Assembly: GCA_003667245.1 (NCBI GenBank)
Contig: RCNN01000073.1
Location: 62,001 to 126,000 of the forward strand
DNA length: 64,000 nucleotides
Direction of reading: 5' to 3'
Source: Heterostelium multicystogenum
Lineage: Eukaryota > Evosea > Eumycetozoa > Acytosteliales > Acytosteliaceae
Made by a program: the position numbers and the translations under genes. Shown here piece by piece: positions 1 to 12,300 of this stretch (the stretch's first letter is position 1; every line of letters starts with the position of its first letter). The notes below the pieces were generated by a model, which saw nothing but the letters and a program-made list of their open reading frames with translations, was not told where the DNA came from and did no database searches.

Positions 1-3
1 CAG

Positions 4-124
4 ATATTATATTTTATTCATTGTTATAAGATTATTAATATCATAACTAAGGTATGTAATTTAAAGATAATTAAATAAATATTATATTCTATTCATTGCT
101 ATAAGATTATTAATATCATAACCA
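4..124. repeat. AT-rich direct repeat, two copies
   Basis: Two copies of a 46-base AT-rich sequence lie at 4-49 and 79-124, 75 bases apart, with about three mismatches. Both carry the core TAAGATTATTAATATCATAA. No coding potential and no element ends are visible. It is a simple local duplication at the window edge. Confidence 0.8.
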
Positions 125-1507
125 AGCTTTCTACTTTATCACTCTCATCAATCTTTTGTTAAAGAGTACTATTCTATAATAGATAATACACTTTACAAAA
201 TTAATAAATAATAGGTTGATCAGACCGTATTTATTAAAAGTCTCTTGCTCAACTAAATCAGATATGATACACTCTTAAGTTAGATATTACTGTAGTTGTA
301 TCGAATTAAATCTGATTACGAATTGTTTACTTTTCGGTTTTATCGTTTCATGAATTTTTATAAATTATTGTAAAATTGCATTGTTGTTACAAATCTTTGT
401 AAACTCGGAGTTCTATAATCAATTGTCAGTCTTGTCTCTCGTTTCTAATAATGACGTCGTTATGTTTGGAAACAAACTCAAATAATTCAACCAGTGATGC
501 TTCAGTATCAGCTGTTTCTTCAACACTTCTCTCAACTCTTATCCAACTCTTATCAACTCAATCATTTATCGCAACTCTCATTCTATCTCGATCAACTTTA
601 TAAAATTACAATGATGAAAATAGAAAATTGATGGCTTCGGTGATCTTATAATAAATATAATACCTTAACTATTATTCCAAAAAAAAAAAACAAAAAATAG
701 ATAGCCTCATTTTAGTTCCTCAAGATACAAATTGTCAGTTGAAAATCAACTTTATGGCTCAGGTAATCCTATTAAATAACCTTAATACTTCTTTTATTAC
801 TTCATTAAAAAAAAGAGAGATAATAAACCCTTTGTATTTTAATCTATTTTTGTACAATATTAATCAATAAACAATTATAATTAACTCAAAGTTAATATTA
901 GAGTATTTATAGTTGTGGAAATCATCAGATATTTGTAGGTTGATTCTGCATCCATTGGCAATCTATTTTGAGAATTTGAATATTGTTACAATTCTGTGAA
1001 AAGATCTATAGAATAATTGATTTCTCAATGACTTTTCTACAAATCAAGTTTTATAAGGTTGATCCGGGACTCTATCCTATCAAAAGAGTTTTCTTTGAAA
1101 ATAATAAAGAGAAATAATAAACTCTTTTTTTCCAAAATTTATATCTTGTTATATTTATTATATCTATTTATTTATTGACTCTAAGCCATATGATCATTAT
1201 TTCTTTAGTTGCAGTGATCTGTTTGAGTTTAACTCAAATCAAGTCATCCATAATAAAGAATCAATAGAGAAAATAATGTAGTTATAATCTCTTAAATTGG
1301 CCCCTGACTTAAATCTCTTTTATTAAAACCTAAATCAGGGAAGAGAACCAAAACATTCTTGAATAAAATCCATATGGTGTACAACAACCTATATGGTGGG
1401 AATATCGACTTTTAAGAATTTAGTAGTGACAGAAGACCGCCACAGAGGATATTTTAGGACAGAAAAAACAAAACCCCTTTGCGCGCATTTAGTGTATTTT
1501 ATGTAAA
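125..1507. other. AT-rich spacer, no gene seen
   Basis: I see no sustained coding frame on either strand and no splice-linked exon chain. The stretch contains A- and T-runs and short direct echoes such as the AATAATAAAC-type strings near 820 and 1110. It probably holds 3' or 5' flanking sequence of a gene beyond the left edge plus the upstream region of the tRNA's neighbour. Confidence 0.6.
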
Positions 1508-1580
1508 TATCAAGTGTGAGGATTGAACTCACGACCTTAGGATTATGAGACCTACGCTCTGCCAGCTGAGCTAACCTGAT
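1508..1580 (-). tRNA. tRNA-Met (anticodon CAT), elongator type
   Basis: A 73-nt cloverleaf without intron folds on the minus strand. The 7-bp acceptor stem ATCAGGT/ACTTGAT has one G-U pair; the D arm is GCTC/GAGC; the anticodon loop is CTCATAA (anticodon CAT); the T arm is GTGAG-TTCAATC-CTCAC; the discriminator base is A. The internal A box (TAGCTCAGCTGG) and B box (GAGTTCAATCC) are present. The TTC in the T loop favours elongator over initiator Met, although the first pair is A-U, a feature also found in eukaryotic initiators. Confidence 0.93.
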
Positions 1581-1757
1581 TTGAGGATTTACAAAAAATT
1601 TAAATAAAATTTTTTAATTTTTATTAGGTTTTACAATATTTTTTTTATTTCATAAATAAATCTCTTAAATGCAAATTAAAAATAAAAAATATTTTATGTA
1701 CATAAATTATCTCTTAAATACTTGATTTGTAGGATATAATACTTTAGAAATGTCTTA

Positions 1758-3323
1758 CTATTTGTAATATTTATTTTCAATGTCAATTAATATTTTTTTT
1801 GCTAGCTCAGCATTGGAGTTTGGTCCTACCAATCTATATGAGGCTGACGATGTAAAGTTGGTATAAATCATACGATAGAGATTTGGATCTTCGATTTTGA
1901 TCTTTTCAAAGTCTGGTAATGCTCCGAACTGCGATGCCAAGTCATCTCCAATCAATGATAAACCCAAATGAGGGATTTGAAGCTTAAGTGGATTGTCACG
2001 AATAGCTCTCTCTGCAGCCATACCTGCTTCGATTTGTTCCTTGGTTGGCGGGTCTATTTGTTGAGCAAATACCAGAGTAAGCCATCTTGCTTGTAGCTCC
2101 ATAATTGGTAAAAGGGCAGCAACGTACCAACCAACGAAACCAATGTTGCTCAGATTTGGATGAAAAACTGTTTTGTGGAGAACCACTGGCACTAGTTTTT
2201 CACTTGGGTCATAGTCAATATCTTTCAAAACATGATCGTCGAGATAGGGGAGCTCATATGAATATCCACATGCGAATATAATATGATCGAATTCTTTTGA
2301 TACACCACTTGAGAAATGTACTGTTTTACCTTCAATCTTGGTCACTGCTTTCTGAACATCTATTTTTCCATCAGCAACTGTATCGACATAGGAGTTTGAA
2401 ATATTGATGTATGGAGGTTGTTCGCTCGGTGACTCCATTTGAATTGATTTGACTGTTTGTTGTTTTGAACAAAGTGCAGAAAGTAATCCATTCTTATCCA
2501 AAAATAATTCTTGTGGTGATTTATATTTGGTTCTATCATTGACATCGTTGACTCTTGTGTGGAAAACAAAATCAATTGGCAAAGACTTTGGATTTTCTGC
2601 TTCGTCAGGATTGGACGGTGGCACGGGAAGATTTTTCTTGAGGATCCACATTGGTCTTTTGGAAAGTTGTGTAACTTTTACATCTGGTCTTCCAGCAATG
2701 TCAACAGATATATCACATCCACTATTGGCATCACCTACGACAAGGAACGATTGACCTGGATATTGAGTTGGACGCTTATAATCTCTTCCAAGCGATATTG
2801 TACCAGTAAACTTCTCAATGTCAACTAAATTCGGTGACTTTTGTTGGTCATTCATTCCACTTGCAACAATAATAGCGTCAAATGTTTCTGTTTTCTTTGA
2901 AAACTGTGGTGTATCACATGTTTGTGTTCGATCACTACAAGTAGTGGTGATTGACTCGACAACCCATTTCTTATCGTCTCGATAAACAGATGTTACTGTA
3001 GTATTTAATCTAATATATTGATACAATTGAAAGTGCTTGGCATATCTATCGAGGTAGGCCGCTATCTCATAATGAGGTGGGAACTCATTGGTGTACCAAC
3101 TACTCTCCCAAGGGAAATCGGAAAACATGACAGTATTCACAGAGAGATTGGCATGTAGAGAATCCCAAACTTTACCATTAGTTTGACTCCAGACACCTCC
3201 TATATCGCTGTTTCTTTCAAAAACAGTTGGACGAAGGCCAGCCTCCAATGCCGACTTACAACTAACCAAACCAGCGGGTCCACCTCCAACAATAGCAACA
3301 GATTTACTACAAATTCTATCCAT
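1758..3323 (-). CDS. Flavin-containing monooxygenase-like protein, copy 1 (divergent NADPH site)
   Basis: This single-exon gene encodes 521 aa. The start is the first in-frame ATG (3323-3321), about ten residues before the FAD-binding motif GGGPAG. The fold is that of FAD/NADPH-dependent monooxygenases, which oxygenate soft nucleophiles (N or S) in small molecules. It is clearly paralogous to the gene at 28581-30137 along its whole length (both have VFERNSD, GGVWS, VWDSL, RYAKHF and a GPNSN-type C-terminus). Two signature sites differ from the family. The FMO motif F-x-G-x3-H-x3-Y reads FTGTISLGRDY, with Leu (CTT) where His is expected. The second Rossmann motif GxGxxG reads GDANSG, with Ala for the second Gly. 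No frameshift is present. NADPH use may therefore be weakened or changed; this is inference. Confidence 0.9.
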   Translation of the reverse strand: MDRICSKSVAIVGGGPAGLVSCKSALEAGLRPTVFERNSDIGGVWSQTNGKVWDSLHANLSVNTVMFSDFPWESSWYTNEFPPHYEIAAYLDRYAKHFQLYQYIRLNTTVTSVYRDDKKWVVESITTTCSDRTQTCDTPQFSKKTETFDAIIVASGMNDQQKSPNLVDIEKFTGTISLGRDYKRPTQYPGQSFLVVGDANSGCDISVDIAGRPDVKVTQLSKRPMWILKKNLPVPPSNPDEAENPKSLPIDFVFHTRVNDVNDRTKYKSPQELFLDKNGLLSALCSKQQTVKSIQMESPSEQPPYINISNSYVDTVADGKIDVQKAVTKIEGKTVHFSSGVSKEFDHIIFACGYSYELPYLDDHVLKDIDYDPSEKLVPVVLHKTVFHPNLSNIGFVGWYVAALLPIMELQARWLTLVFAQQIDPPTKEQIEAGMAAERAIRDNPLKLQIPHLGLSLIGDDLASQFGALPDFEKIKIEDPNLYRMIYTNFTSSASYRLVGPNSNAELAKKILIDIENKYYK

Positions 3324-3907
3324 AGTATAATATAATGATAGGTGTAATATTACAAGAAGAACTACCAAGAATACAATACAATTTAATAATAATAAAGTTG
3401 GTGTGTTATTTTACATTCAAATATTCCAAAATGATTTCAAATAAACCATCACCACCAGATATTTTAATAAGATTTTCTTGCCAATCAAAAAATGACAAAA
3501 ATGTTGTTTGTCAAATCATTTGAGATGTTTATGAAATATTATTATCGAGGTCGACTTTGCTCAATGAACTATTCTTTGGTCAGTCATCAGTGTTTCGTTT
3601 TTGATTGAAATAATAATAATATCATAAAGAAGAGGATTGTTTTGGTTTTTGTTACTGTACAGAAGAAAAAGTCGAAGTATATTGAATACAATTTGTTTAT
3701 TATCCAATTGATAGTGAAAGTGGAATGGCAAAGATAAAAAGTCGATGAATATTGGTGGCCTTGACCAAAGAACTGGCACTATAATCGATAATAACTAGTT
3801 ATTGAAAAATATAAAGATAATAATAGAAAGCGGGTATCACATTCGGCCGATTGATCCTCAACACATTTTGTATGTTGAAGACTTTATACTAAATATTACT
3901 ATTAAAT
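3324..3907. other. Spacer between FMO copy 1 and CLN5
   Basis: AT-rich sequence between two minus-strand genes: the 5' flank of the monooxygenase and the 3' flank of the CLN5 gene. I see no exon-like stretch in it. Confidence 0.5.
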
Positions 3908-5221
3908 TTAAAAAAGACCCATTTGGATGACTTTGACGTCATCGGTCAATGGCCTCTTTGGGATAGGGCAACCTGGCAAAGCATCATAATCATATCTAAT
4001 ATCAACGAATCTAAAAAATTTTACAAATTAGTATTTAAAATATTGAAATACCTGAATCCATTTATAACATACGGGAAGTTCAATTCCAATCTGTAGTAGT
4101 TTTGTTCAAGATAGATGTACTTCTTCATTCCAATGACAGAGAAAAGATTCTTAATGATTTCGAAAAGTGATTCGCCCTTGTGGATCGAGAAAGCAGAGTA
4201 ATAAGCGATGATATCATCCTTTTCAGTTTCATAATCGACTGGAATTGGCTTCTCAGAATAAATGTTTACATAATCTCTCTTGAGAATTTGAGTATCACAA
4301 TCAAAATATGCACCTTGAGCTATAAATATACAATTATAAGAATTGTTTGTCAATAAGTCTTGCTATACCGTTCATTTGATGATACTTACAAGCAAGGAAG
4401 TTCAAACCAGAGATAACAAAGTCATCACAAGTATTTGATTGAATGAACAAGTTTTCACCAAATTGGTTCCAGACATCCCAGGTTTGGTAAACTAAAGATT
4501 TTTTACACAAATTAATCAGATTAGAATTTAATTGATACTGACAGAAGTTAGATCTACTTACTTGGGTTGGTGTTGTTGTAGCTCAACATCCATGGACTGA
4601 ATCTGTTGAAGACAGAACCGTTGATCGAGGTCATGAAAGTCATCGATGCAGATGAGAAGAACTTTGGATCCCAGTATGTGGTGTTAATAGCTGGGAATGC
4701 ACAAGTGATACCGGCATTACACCAGATCAACTCCTTAGTACCATTGGAGTGTTCGTATACATTTGGGAATGTACCATTGGCAACTTCAAAGAAAGCATCG
4801 TACTCTGCAGTGTAGTTGATCTTGGTATTCAAGTTAAAGAATCCCAAAGCAGAGTGATAACCTCCTAACTTTCCGAAAACATCTCCATAAACACTTTCAA
4901 AGATTGGAGCTTGCATATAATAAACATCGATAATATCATCTATTTGTTTTAAATTTCATATCAAATATCCATTTATTCAAATGGTGAATAAAAATAATAA
5001 ATTGATTATTAGTAACTAGTCTATATCATACAGAGATAATCGGATCATTATTTCAATGACATCTTCAACCTACCTTCGTTTACTGGATCGAATGGTCCTG
5101 GATTGGTTGGACAATCTTCACGATAGTGAGCCTGTTGACAGAATACTGGGTCATTATCGGTATATGAATATACTGCTGTCAATGCTAATGACACCAGCAA
5201 TAAAATGAATTGAATTCTCAT
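3908..5221 (-). CDS. cln5: CLN5 homologue (lysosomal ceroid-lipofuscinosis protein 5)
   Basis: Five exons on the minus strand (5221-5074, 4909-4562, 4491-4390, 4319-4052, 4010-3908), all with GT-AG introns and exact phases, give 322 aa. The first about 19 residues (MRIQFILLLVSLALTAVYS) are a signal peptide. CLN5 hallmarks are evident: FCQQAHYREDCP near the N-terminus, then APIFESVYGDVFGKL, IWCNAGITCAFP and IYQTWDVWNQ. From what I know of the human protein, its catalytic His166 lies in KIMHDAIGF and Cys280 in SYDCSKFV; both positions are kept here as GGYHSALGF and SNTCDDFV. Human CLN5 makes bis(monoacylglycero)phosphate in lysosomes. Several N-x-S/T sites suit a glycosylated luminal enzyme. 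It lies on the same strand as FMO copy 1. The identification rests on remembered family sequence, not a search. Confidence 0.92.
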
Positions 5222-7069
5222 TCCCTAAACTACAATACACAAAGTAACTCTCCTCCACTCAAAATTATACAAAATAAAATCAACCAATTCTAAACGATAG
5301 TTAATGTTACTAAACTAATCTAAACTAAACTAAACTAAAAACTAAATTGTTAATTGTAATTGTAATCTTTTATTTATTGTTAAAATACAATAATATCTTT
5401 ATCGAAACAATTATAAACTATTATTATTATTACTATATATATATATATATATATTAGTTTGTTGGTGTTTGATGGAATAAAAATGAAATGTTTAAATAGC
5501 AATTGGTTGTATTGTTGTTGTTGATTCAAAACCTAACCAAGGAAAACCACAACAATAAACAATTTCAAAAACAGATTAATATGGGGTAGCGAGATGCTGT
5601 TAGTGGGTAAATATATGAGGTGTAAAAAGAAAAGGAAGGAAAAATTAAAAACTCTCATATTCTTGGTTTTTTTTTTTTCTTTTGATGATACGATTGATAT
5701 CAATAGGATTTGTTGTTTTTGATTTTCAGGGCGGATCAAATTTTAATAATTAATTGAGGGTGTTTGATTGAGTGTTGCTGCAAATTTAGTGTTTTGATCT
5801 TTCCTTTCAAACAGAATATCTTAGGTTCATTTTTTTTTTTGGGCAGTGTTACTCTTGAGTATTTTGCTTAAAAGTGGGGTACAGCCTAACGACCTTGGAG
5901 GATTTTTTGATTGTTTTATCATATCAAGAGAAATTATGGGCATTCCTGTGAATTTAAAAAAAAACACAATGATATTTCGAAGTTGGTGACATCACATTGG
6001 AACTCATCTCTATTGGTTCAATCATCTTTTTTATTAGTTAGAATGTTCATTTCTTATTATTCTAGATCAACCGAAAACGATATTCAAAAGGATCACGCAG
6101 TTTCGTAAAGGTAAAAGACTCAGCTTAACTAAACTAGGTTATTTTTAAAATGAGGGATACGATATTCAATGGAAATTATTTATTTTAAAGTTCCAATGAA
6201 TAATATTATTTGACTCTAATTCATAGTTTATATCTAGATAATGACCCAACAAACTCAAATCATTGTTTTTTGTTTGTGATTTTCGTTGGAACAGAATATT
6301 AAAAGTAAATCGATTAGTTTTATTCTTTATTATTAACATTTTATTCAAAAGATGACAAATATGGTAAACAATGATGAGATGTTTAATAAGAGTAGTAGAT
6401 ATTTTCATCTGGAGACCAGACTAAATAAAATTAATGGATTATTCTTTAATTATCGTAAAGTAGGTTCAAATCTCCTTGTAATGCTCAGTTTTTGGATATG
6501 TAACAGGATAGTTCTATTTTGATGCAAAAGAGTGAACCAGTTCAAACAAAAAACAAAAACACCAGAGAAAAAACACAAAAAACAGGGAATTGAACCAGAG
6601 TGGTGTGTTACTTTTACTTGTTTTTGCTAGCATTTTACAACTTTTTCGGAATTAAAAAAAGTCCTATGAATTTTTGATCATGAACTAAATAATATCTAAA
6701 AATTATATTGTAACCAATGTGATACCAAACATTTTAAAATATCTCTTTATGTTTGTCCATTTCAAAATATATACCTATTATTAAATAATTTCTTTAATCA
6801 ATATTTCTCAATATTTTTGAATTGATTTAGTTCATTGATCAAAGACACATTATAATATTTATATATCTTGTTGACTAGATATATTATAAATATTAAAAAA
6901 ACAAAAACAAACGAACAAAAATGATGATTTTTTAACTTTTTAATATGATATTTTTAGTTTCTGTAAAATCAGACTGAATGCTAATCATGTTATTAAACAA
7001 CTAGTAGTTGAGTGACTTGAATATATATTAGTTAATGAATAGTCGCATTTCTGGTTGATATGTATTAAG
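5222..7069. other. AT-rich spacer with TA microsatellite
   Basis: This 1.85-kb stretch lies between the divergent CLN5 and ABHD11-like genes. It carries a TA dinucleotide run near 5436-5454 and many A- and T-tracts. Short open frames on both strands (for example near 5533-5739, 5911-6108 and 6166-6408) have no domain, no codon bias unlike the spacer and no splice partners, so I do not call genes. It is the shared upstream region of both neighbours. Confidence 0.6.
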
Positions 7070-8195
7070 ATGAATTACTTTGTCAAAAAGTCAATACAAA
7101 ATAACTCTTTAGTTAGTGGTAGAAATAAGAATAGCACACAGATCGTTTTATTCTTGCATGGTCTGTTTGGTTCAAATGAAAAACTGGAGAATATCAAATA
7201 GACTTTTGGAAAGTAGAGCAAACGAGTCGAAGTACAGCAATTTAGAAGTATGTCATTTTATAATACTGAAGATTAAAAAATAACAGCTGACTGTAATACC
7301 TTCATATTCTAACTTTTGTTTTAAATACAATTAGTTATATACATTGGATTTGAGAAATCATGGTAATTCTATGCATGCTTCTTCGATGAAACTGGATGAT
7401 TTAGTTGATGACCTAACTGTATTTCTAAGAGATAACAACATTTTAAAGAAGAAATACAATGAAAATGCGTCATTGGTGCTTGTTGGTCATTCACTTGGTG
7501 GCAAGGTATCAATGCTCTATAGTCTGCGGCATATGAAAGACATTGATGGTTTGGTGTGTGTCGATGTTGCACCCACTTCATACGTAGGCATCCACAATCA
7601 CAACTCAAAGTTTGAGGCAATGCTTGAAGCATCGTCTGCATTCGATAAAGCCGACATAACAAAGTCTAAGATTGAGCAAATACTCGAATCTTACAACTTG
7701 GACAAAGGAAACAGACTCTATCTCTTGAATAATCTTATAGAGAACAAATCAAGCACGTCACCTAATAGATTCAAGTGGAGAGTAAATTTAAAAGTAAAGT
7801 ATACACATCAATTTAGAAATCTAAATTAATTTCATTACTAATTTGATAGTAACTATAATATTAATAATAATTATATATATTATTGATAATAGACATTGTA
7901 TGAGAATCAAGATGAAATGCTTGGATTTCCAACGGCTGAAAAGATAAAAGAGAGATATAATTATTTATTAATGGATGGCACTACCATAGATAGTAGTAAG
8001 TCGCCATTGTTTGAGAAGGATGTATTATTTATAGGCGGACAAGATAGCCACTACTTAAAGGAGCCACACAATACGACAATTACGAATTACTTTCCGAAAC
8101 ATGATATACATCTAATACCAGGTGGTCATTTCGCACATGTTCAACACGCTCGTACATTCACCGAACATCTACTAACTTATTTAAATAAAGTTTGA
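7070..8195 (+). CDS. abhd11: ABHD11-like alpha/beta hydrolase (one-base frame break in exon 1)
   Basis: Three exons (7070-7247, 7335-7793, 7893-8195) would encode about 312 aa. The protein shows the oxyanion strand LFLHGLFGSNE, then LDLRNHGNS, the nucleophile elbow GHSLGG, DVAPTSY, and the C-terminal catalytic His in PGGHFAHVQH, as in the ABHD11/YbfF family of serine hydrolases, which in animals are mitochondrial. Exon 1 is one base too long: an A5 run at 7179-7183 should be A4 to pass from HGLFGSNE into NWRISNRLLES. As given, a stop follows 14 codons after HGLFG starts. Dropping one base makes all phases close exactly. The other two exons are intact and conserved, so I favour a sequence error over a pseudogene. 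Confidence 0.85.
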
Positions 8196-8663
8196 AGATA
8201 AAAATTATTATTTAATTAATCTAAACCAATTACATATAATTACTAATGATATTTTAATATAATTTTATTTTGCACATATTTTAATAATTTTTTTAGTTTT
8301 ATAAAATAATTTCTAAATTTAAAGGAACAATTCCCACTTTTAGTAAAAAATAAAAAGTAAACATTGAAATTAGTACGTTTTGTATTTTTGGGAATTATCA
8401 TTTAAGGATTGGTTTTTGAGATCTACAAAACTAAAAATGTATAATCTAAGTAATTAATTTAAAATATTAGAAATTAAATTTAATAATATCCCTTGAAACT
8501 TCAACTTTTTAGAATTATTATTCCAATTAGATAGTAACAATTAATAAACAAAGTATTTATTTATTTATTTAATAAAATAGTAAAAGTATGTTTTATTCAA
8601 AGATATATATATTACATTACTACTTTGGATGAACTAACACTCAATAAAAACAAAAAACATAGA
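8196..8663. other. AT-rich spacer
   Basis: This 0.47-kb AT-rich stretch follows the hydrolase gene and includes the promoter of the next plus-strand gene. I see no coding signal. Confidence 0.5.
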
Positions 8664-9200
8664 ATGAGTCTTAACGAAACTAAAGTTTTGAAACCCCAAC
8701 TCAAATCCAACGAGAATGGTGTTGATGTTTACACTTTCCACTCTGAAGAAACAGTCAGATATGTCTTCAAAGACGGAAAAGTTATCAATGAAAAAGATCT
8801 TAAAGATATGGATATGAAAAAGGATATGGATATGAAGCAAAATACAAAGGTTGACCTTCAAAGAGATGATGAGATGAAGGACCATGAGAAAGAGATGATG
8901 GAGAAAGAGTTAATGGAGAAGCCAATGAAGGAGCATAAGGAAGAGTTGGAAAATGAACAAGAAAAGGAGATGAGAAACCTTTGGAAAATAAGAATGAAGG
9001 AAAGAAAAAAGAAAAGAAGAAGAACAAGAAGAATAGCAACAGTCAGCCAGAGCAAAGTAAGTGATTGATTATTTTTAACAACTCTAGAATGGAATTTTAA
9101 TATTAATTATTATTTAGATCTTAAGCAAATTCATGTAAATCCAGAGGTTGGAAGAGAGCAATTCTTTACCGGAATGCAAAAGTTTGTACATGGTAAATAA
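8664..9200 (+). CDS. Small charged coiled-coil protein of unknown function
   Basis: Two exons (8664-9056, 9118-9200) give about 158 aa. I chose the ATG of MSLNETKVLKPQ at 8664, because the longer open frame upstream begins with no ATG. The N-terminal about 50 residues (NGVDVYTFHSEETVRYVFKD) look folded. A Met/Glu/Lys-rich coiled coil follows (repeats of KDMDM and EKEMMEKE type), then a Lys/Asn-rich linker, and exon 2 ends in VGREQFFTGMQKFVHGK. A one-base deletion in an A4 run at 8962-8965 is needed to keep the Lys-rich region and to match the phase-1 splice; with it the total closes to a multiple of three. I do not recognise the family. Confidence 0.65.
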
Positions 9201-9307
9201 ATTAAATTATCAACTATACAGTAATTGATAATTTATTAAATGTTAAATATATTGTATTGGGTTGTTGGGAGTTTTGTTATTCTCTGGAGGAGTCACTTGA
9301 TTTTTTG

Positions 9308-12300
9308 TCAATAGAAATTGCTTTTTCTATGGGCCATAATATGAATTGCAAAGTTAATTTGTGTTGTCAATGTATTGATACTTTCGTGAATAAGCTTAAT
9401 GAATCTTTCCGATGCTTCTTCATCTGTTAAATCATTTCTAAATTTATCTCGTAGATAAAGTATATCGCTCTCACTTCTTAATTCTGGAATTCCTGTTGAC
9501 AGCATCTAAAATTGATTATTAGGTTAGAATATGAAAAGATTTCATTCCTTGATGTATTTCCAATCATTCATACCAATTCAAACATATTAAAGAAGATATG
9601 TGAGTTCTTTCTTAAGATATTGTAGGCTTTACAGCATGTCTCTACGAAAAAGTCAAAGTTTGGCGAATCTTTTCCAATTACAAAAACAAAGTCGGGAGTT
9701 AAAACAAATGGCGCCTTTTCACGTTGGAATCCAGCGAATGTCTTGAAATTACCAAGGAAATGTCCAAAATCTATATGGAAGATGATGTCCATATTTTCAA
9801 TCATGATATTATCGTTATGTCTATCACCAATGCCCAAAACATAGGTTGCCACACAGTAGCCGGCACAGGACAGTGTGAATTTAGTGACGGCAGCTCTGTA
9901 TGTGTTCTCTGTGATATTGTGATTTTTTAGCCAATTTGCGATTGGTGTTTGCTTGAATGCTCCTGTCATTCCACCTGCAGCCTAAAAATGAAGATCAAAC
10001 ATTAGTGAATTGAGATATATATAAAGTATAAATCATAGCTTACAGATTGAATTCTTGCAGCGGTTTCAGCGTTATTTACAACTTCAATTAGCCCTGTACC
10101 TAATCCAGTTGCAATACAACGGTAAAGTGTCATGTGGAGATCTAATCCTTCAGATTTCCACATGTGATCCATCAGCTTCAAAAGTTGAAGTGTTAAAATA
10201 TCTTGTCTAAGATCGTCACCTGTCTTTACAATCATTTGGAAGTAATTTGCATTCAAGTCCCTATTCTTGTAAACGATCCACAGTGGAGCTTTTGCTGAAT
10301 CCATTGCTTTGCATTTCTCAGGAATAATATCGGTTACATATATACTAAAGTAAACGTTAATAAAATGAATAGGGATGGTATACGTTGCTATTTACCTCGG
10401 GTCAAATGGAATGCTGAAATTGTTTGCACCATTCATATCTCTGAGATGTTCTTCAATGAAGGATCTACGTTTTTCAAATGGAAGATCTTTAACCATTTTA
10501 GATAGCTTCTCCAATAACTTGAGCGATTGTATTTCTTTGGAGAATGTCTCTGACAAGTGCGGATTGAAACGAAGTAGTGCAACAATGAGTAGCCTGAACT
10601 TCTCACTGACTTCTTGATTGTCAATGTCTGCGCGAAGATGCCAAAAGAATGGATGTGCCAGAACAGATGGATTCTGGAACACACGACCAAGCAGGAAGAG
10701 ACTTAGCACTGAGCCATGGAATATGTCATGCTTGAGCGCTTGTACAAGTTGTAACATATAGAGTTCAAGCTCATAGTCAGTCATAGAGTCCAAGCACTTG
10801 ATTACATACTCACGAATCTCTACACAGTCGGCAAACTTGGGATCAAGCAGCTCAAGAGATTCGATAGGTTTCTAAAATTGGCCAGTTCTTGAGGAATCTA
10901 AACATCTCGCTTAGGTGCTCAGGATTGGTCCAGTTGAGGGACTGCAATAGTTTTGGTAGAGTTGTTGGAACGGTCTGGCAGTAGTATCTGCAACGCCAAA
11001 CCAAATTTTTCTCTTCGTCAGAGAGTGTGTAAAGTGGATCTTGCTTGTTGATATAGTTGACCTTCTCTTGGTCTTCGATAGAGATTGAGAGAATGGCATC
11101 GTCATCTTTAGTTTTGATGTTGGTCAGGATATCTGGATAGTGGATGTTCAGTGGCGAAACGTAGTCGTGAAATTCAAAGGCAAGAATGATTGTCTGCTTT
11201 TTCGATTGAATATTGTCAACACAGGTTCCAATAGGATTAACTTTGCCTGGCCACATTAAGAGTGAGTATGGCGTTGATGTGTTGAAGATATCGAGCGAAT
11301 CGTAGAGACGATGGCTAACCCATCCAATATTAAAATGGCTGTCTTTGTATCTTGTGTTCAATCCAAAGCAGACACGTGATCCCTTGGGAATATTTGCAAT
11401 TGGGATAGGAATGGTGATCCAATCATTCCAAACAACTGTTTCTTGGTAATTTACGCTACTAGATGTTCCGACTGGTGCAATAAGTTCACCACCAAAATAG
11501 ATACCGACCTCAATGTATACTTGAATGTTTTGATCGGTTCCGAAATGTGACTTGGCAAGCGAGGGATCAATATCATGAGCATGAAGAATACGCACTTTGA
11601 AGTGTTCTAAAATATCATAGGATGACACTGTATCTTCTGATTCACAGTCGGACAGCAGCAAGTTGTCGGCTATTTTAGCATTTGAGTGTTGGACGCTGGT
11701 TGGTGAGGAGCCAACATTGGTGATTCTCCTTATCTTGGCGGGTTGGCATTTATTTGGTTTCAAGATGATCGATAGTATCTGTGATGGTTTGTCAGAGTAG
11801 TTGTTACGTCGGAAGATGTCGGACTTTCTAATATTTGCCGTTTCAATCTCCTTCATTGTCAGTTCAATCTCGCCGGTTCTCTTGATTCTTTCTACAACGT
11901 ACTCCACTGAAAGCAATGGGACGTCGGGACTAATATATTGGTTGATACCAGTCAGCAAAAATCGCCATCGTTGCGGGTTGATTGCGGCTGTCTTTACTTT
12001 CTCTGAAACAATCGACATGAGTGTTTGTGCTGTGTGATTTTTACTGCATCTCAGGGTTTTGGTTTGGTTAGGGAGGTGGACTTTGATGATAAAGAAATCG
12101 GGGATGGTTTGGGGCGGTGGGTATGGAGTGAGGCGTGCACAGTCGACTGACGGTGGTGTATTGTTGCATATCTTTGCGAGTTTTCTGAGTTTGGTGTTGA
12201 ATCGCTGAACCTCCTCAATATGTGACTTCCAAAGTGTTGGACGACCATTGATGATAATTGCTGTGGCGTCAAGATCGACGAGTCTTTCTTTACATTGATG

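Noticed and set aside
5533..6408. Three short frames between CLN5 and the ABHD11-like gene
   Set aside because: Low-complexity AT-derived translations, no domains, no splice partners and no ATG context better than chance.
6575..6610. B-box-like string suggesting a second tRNA on the minus strand
   Set aside because: The flanking bases do not form a T stem, and no anticodon or acceptor arm is present.
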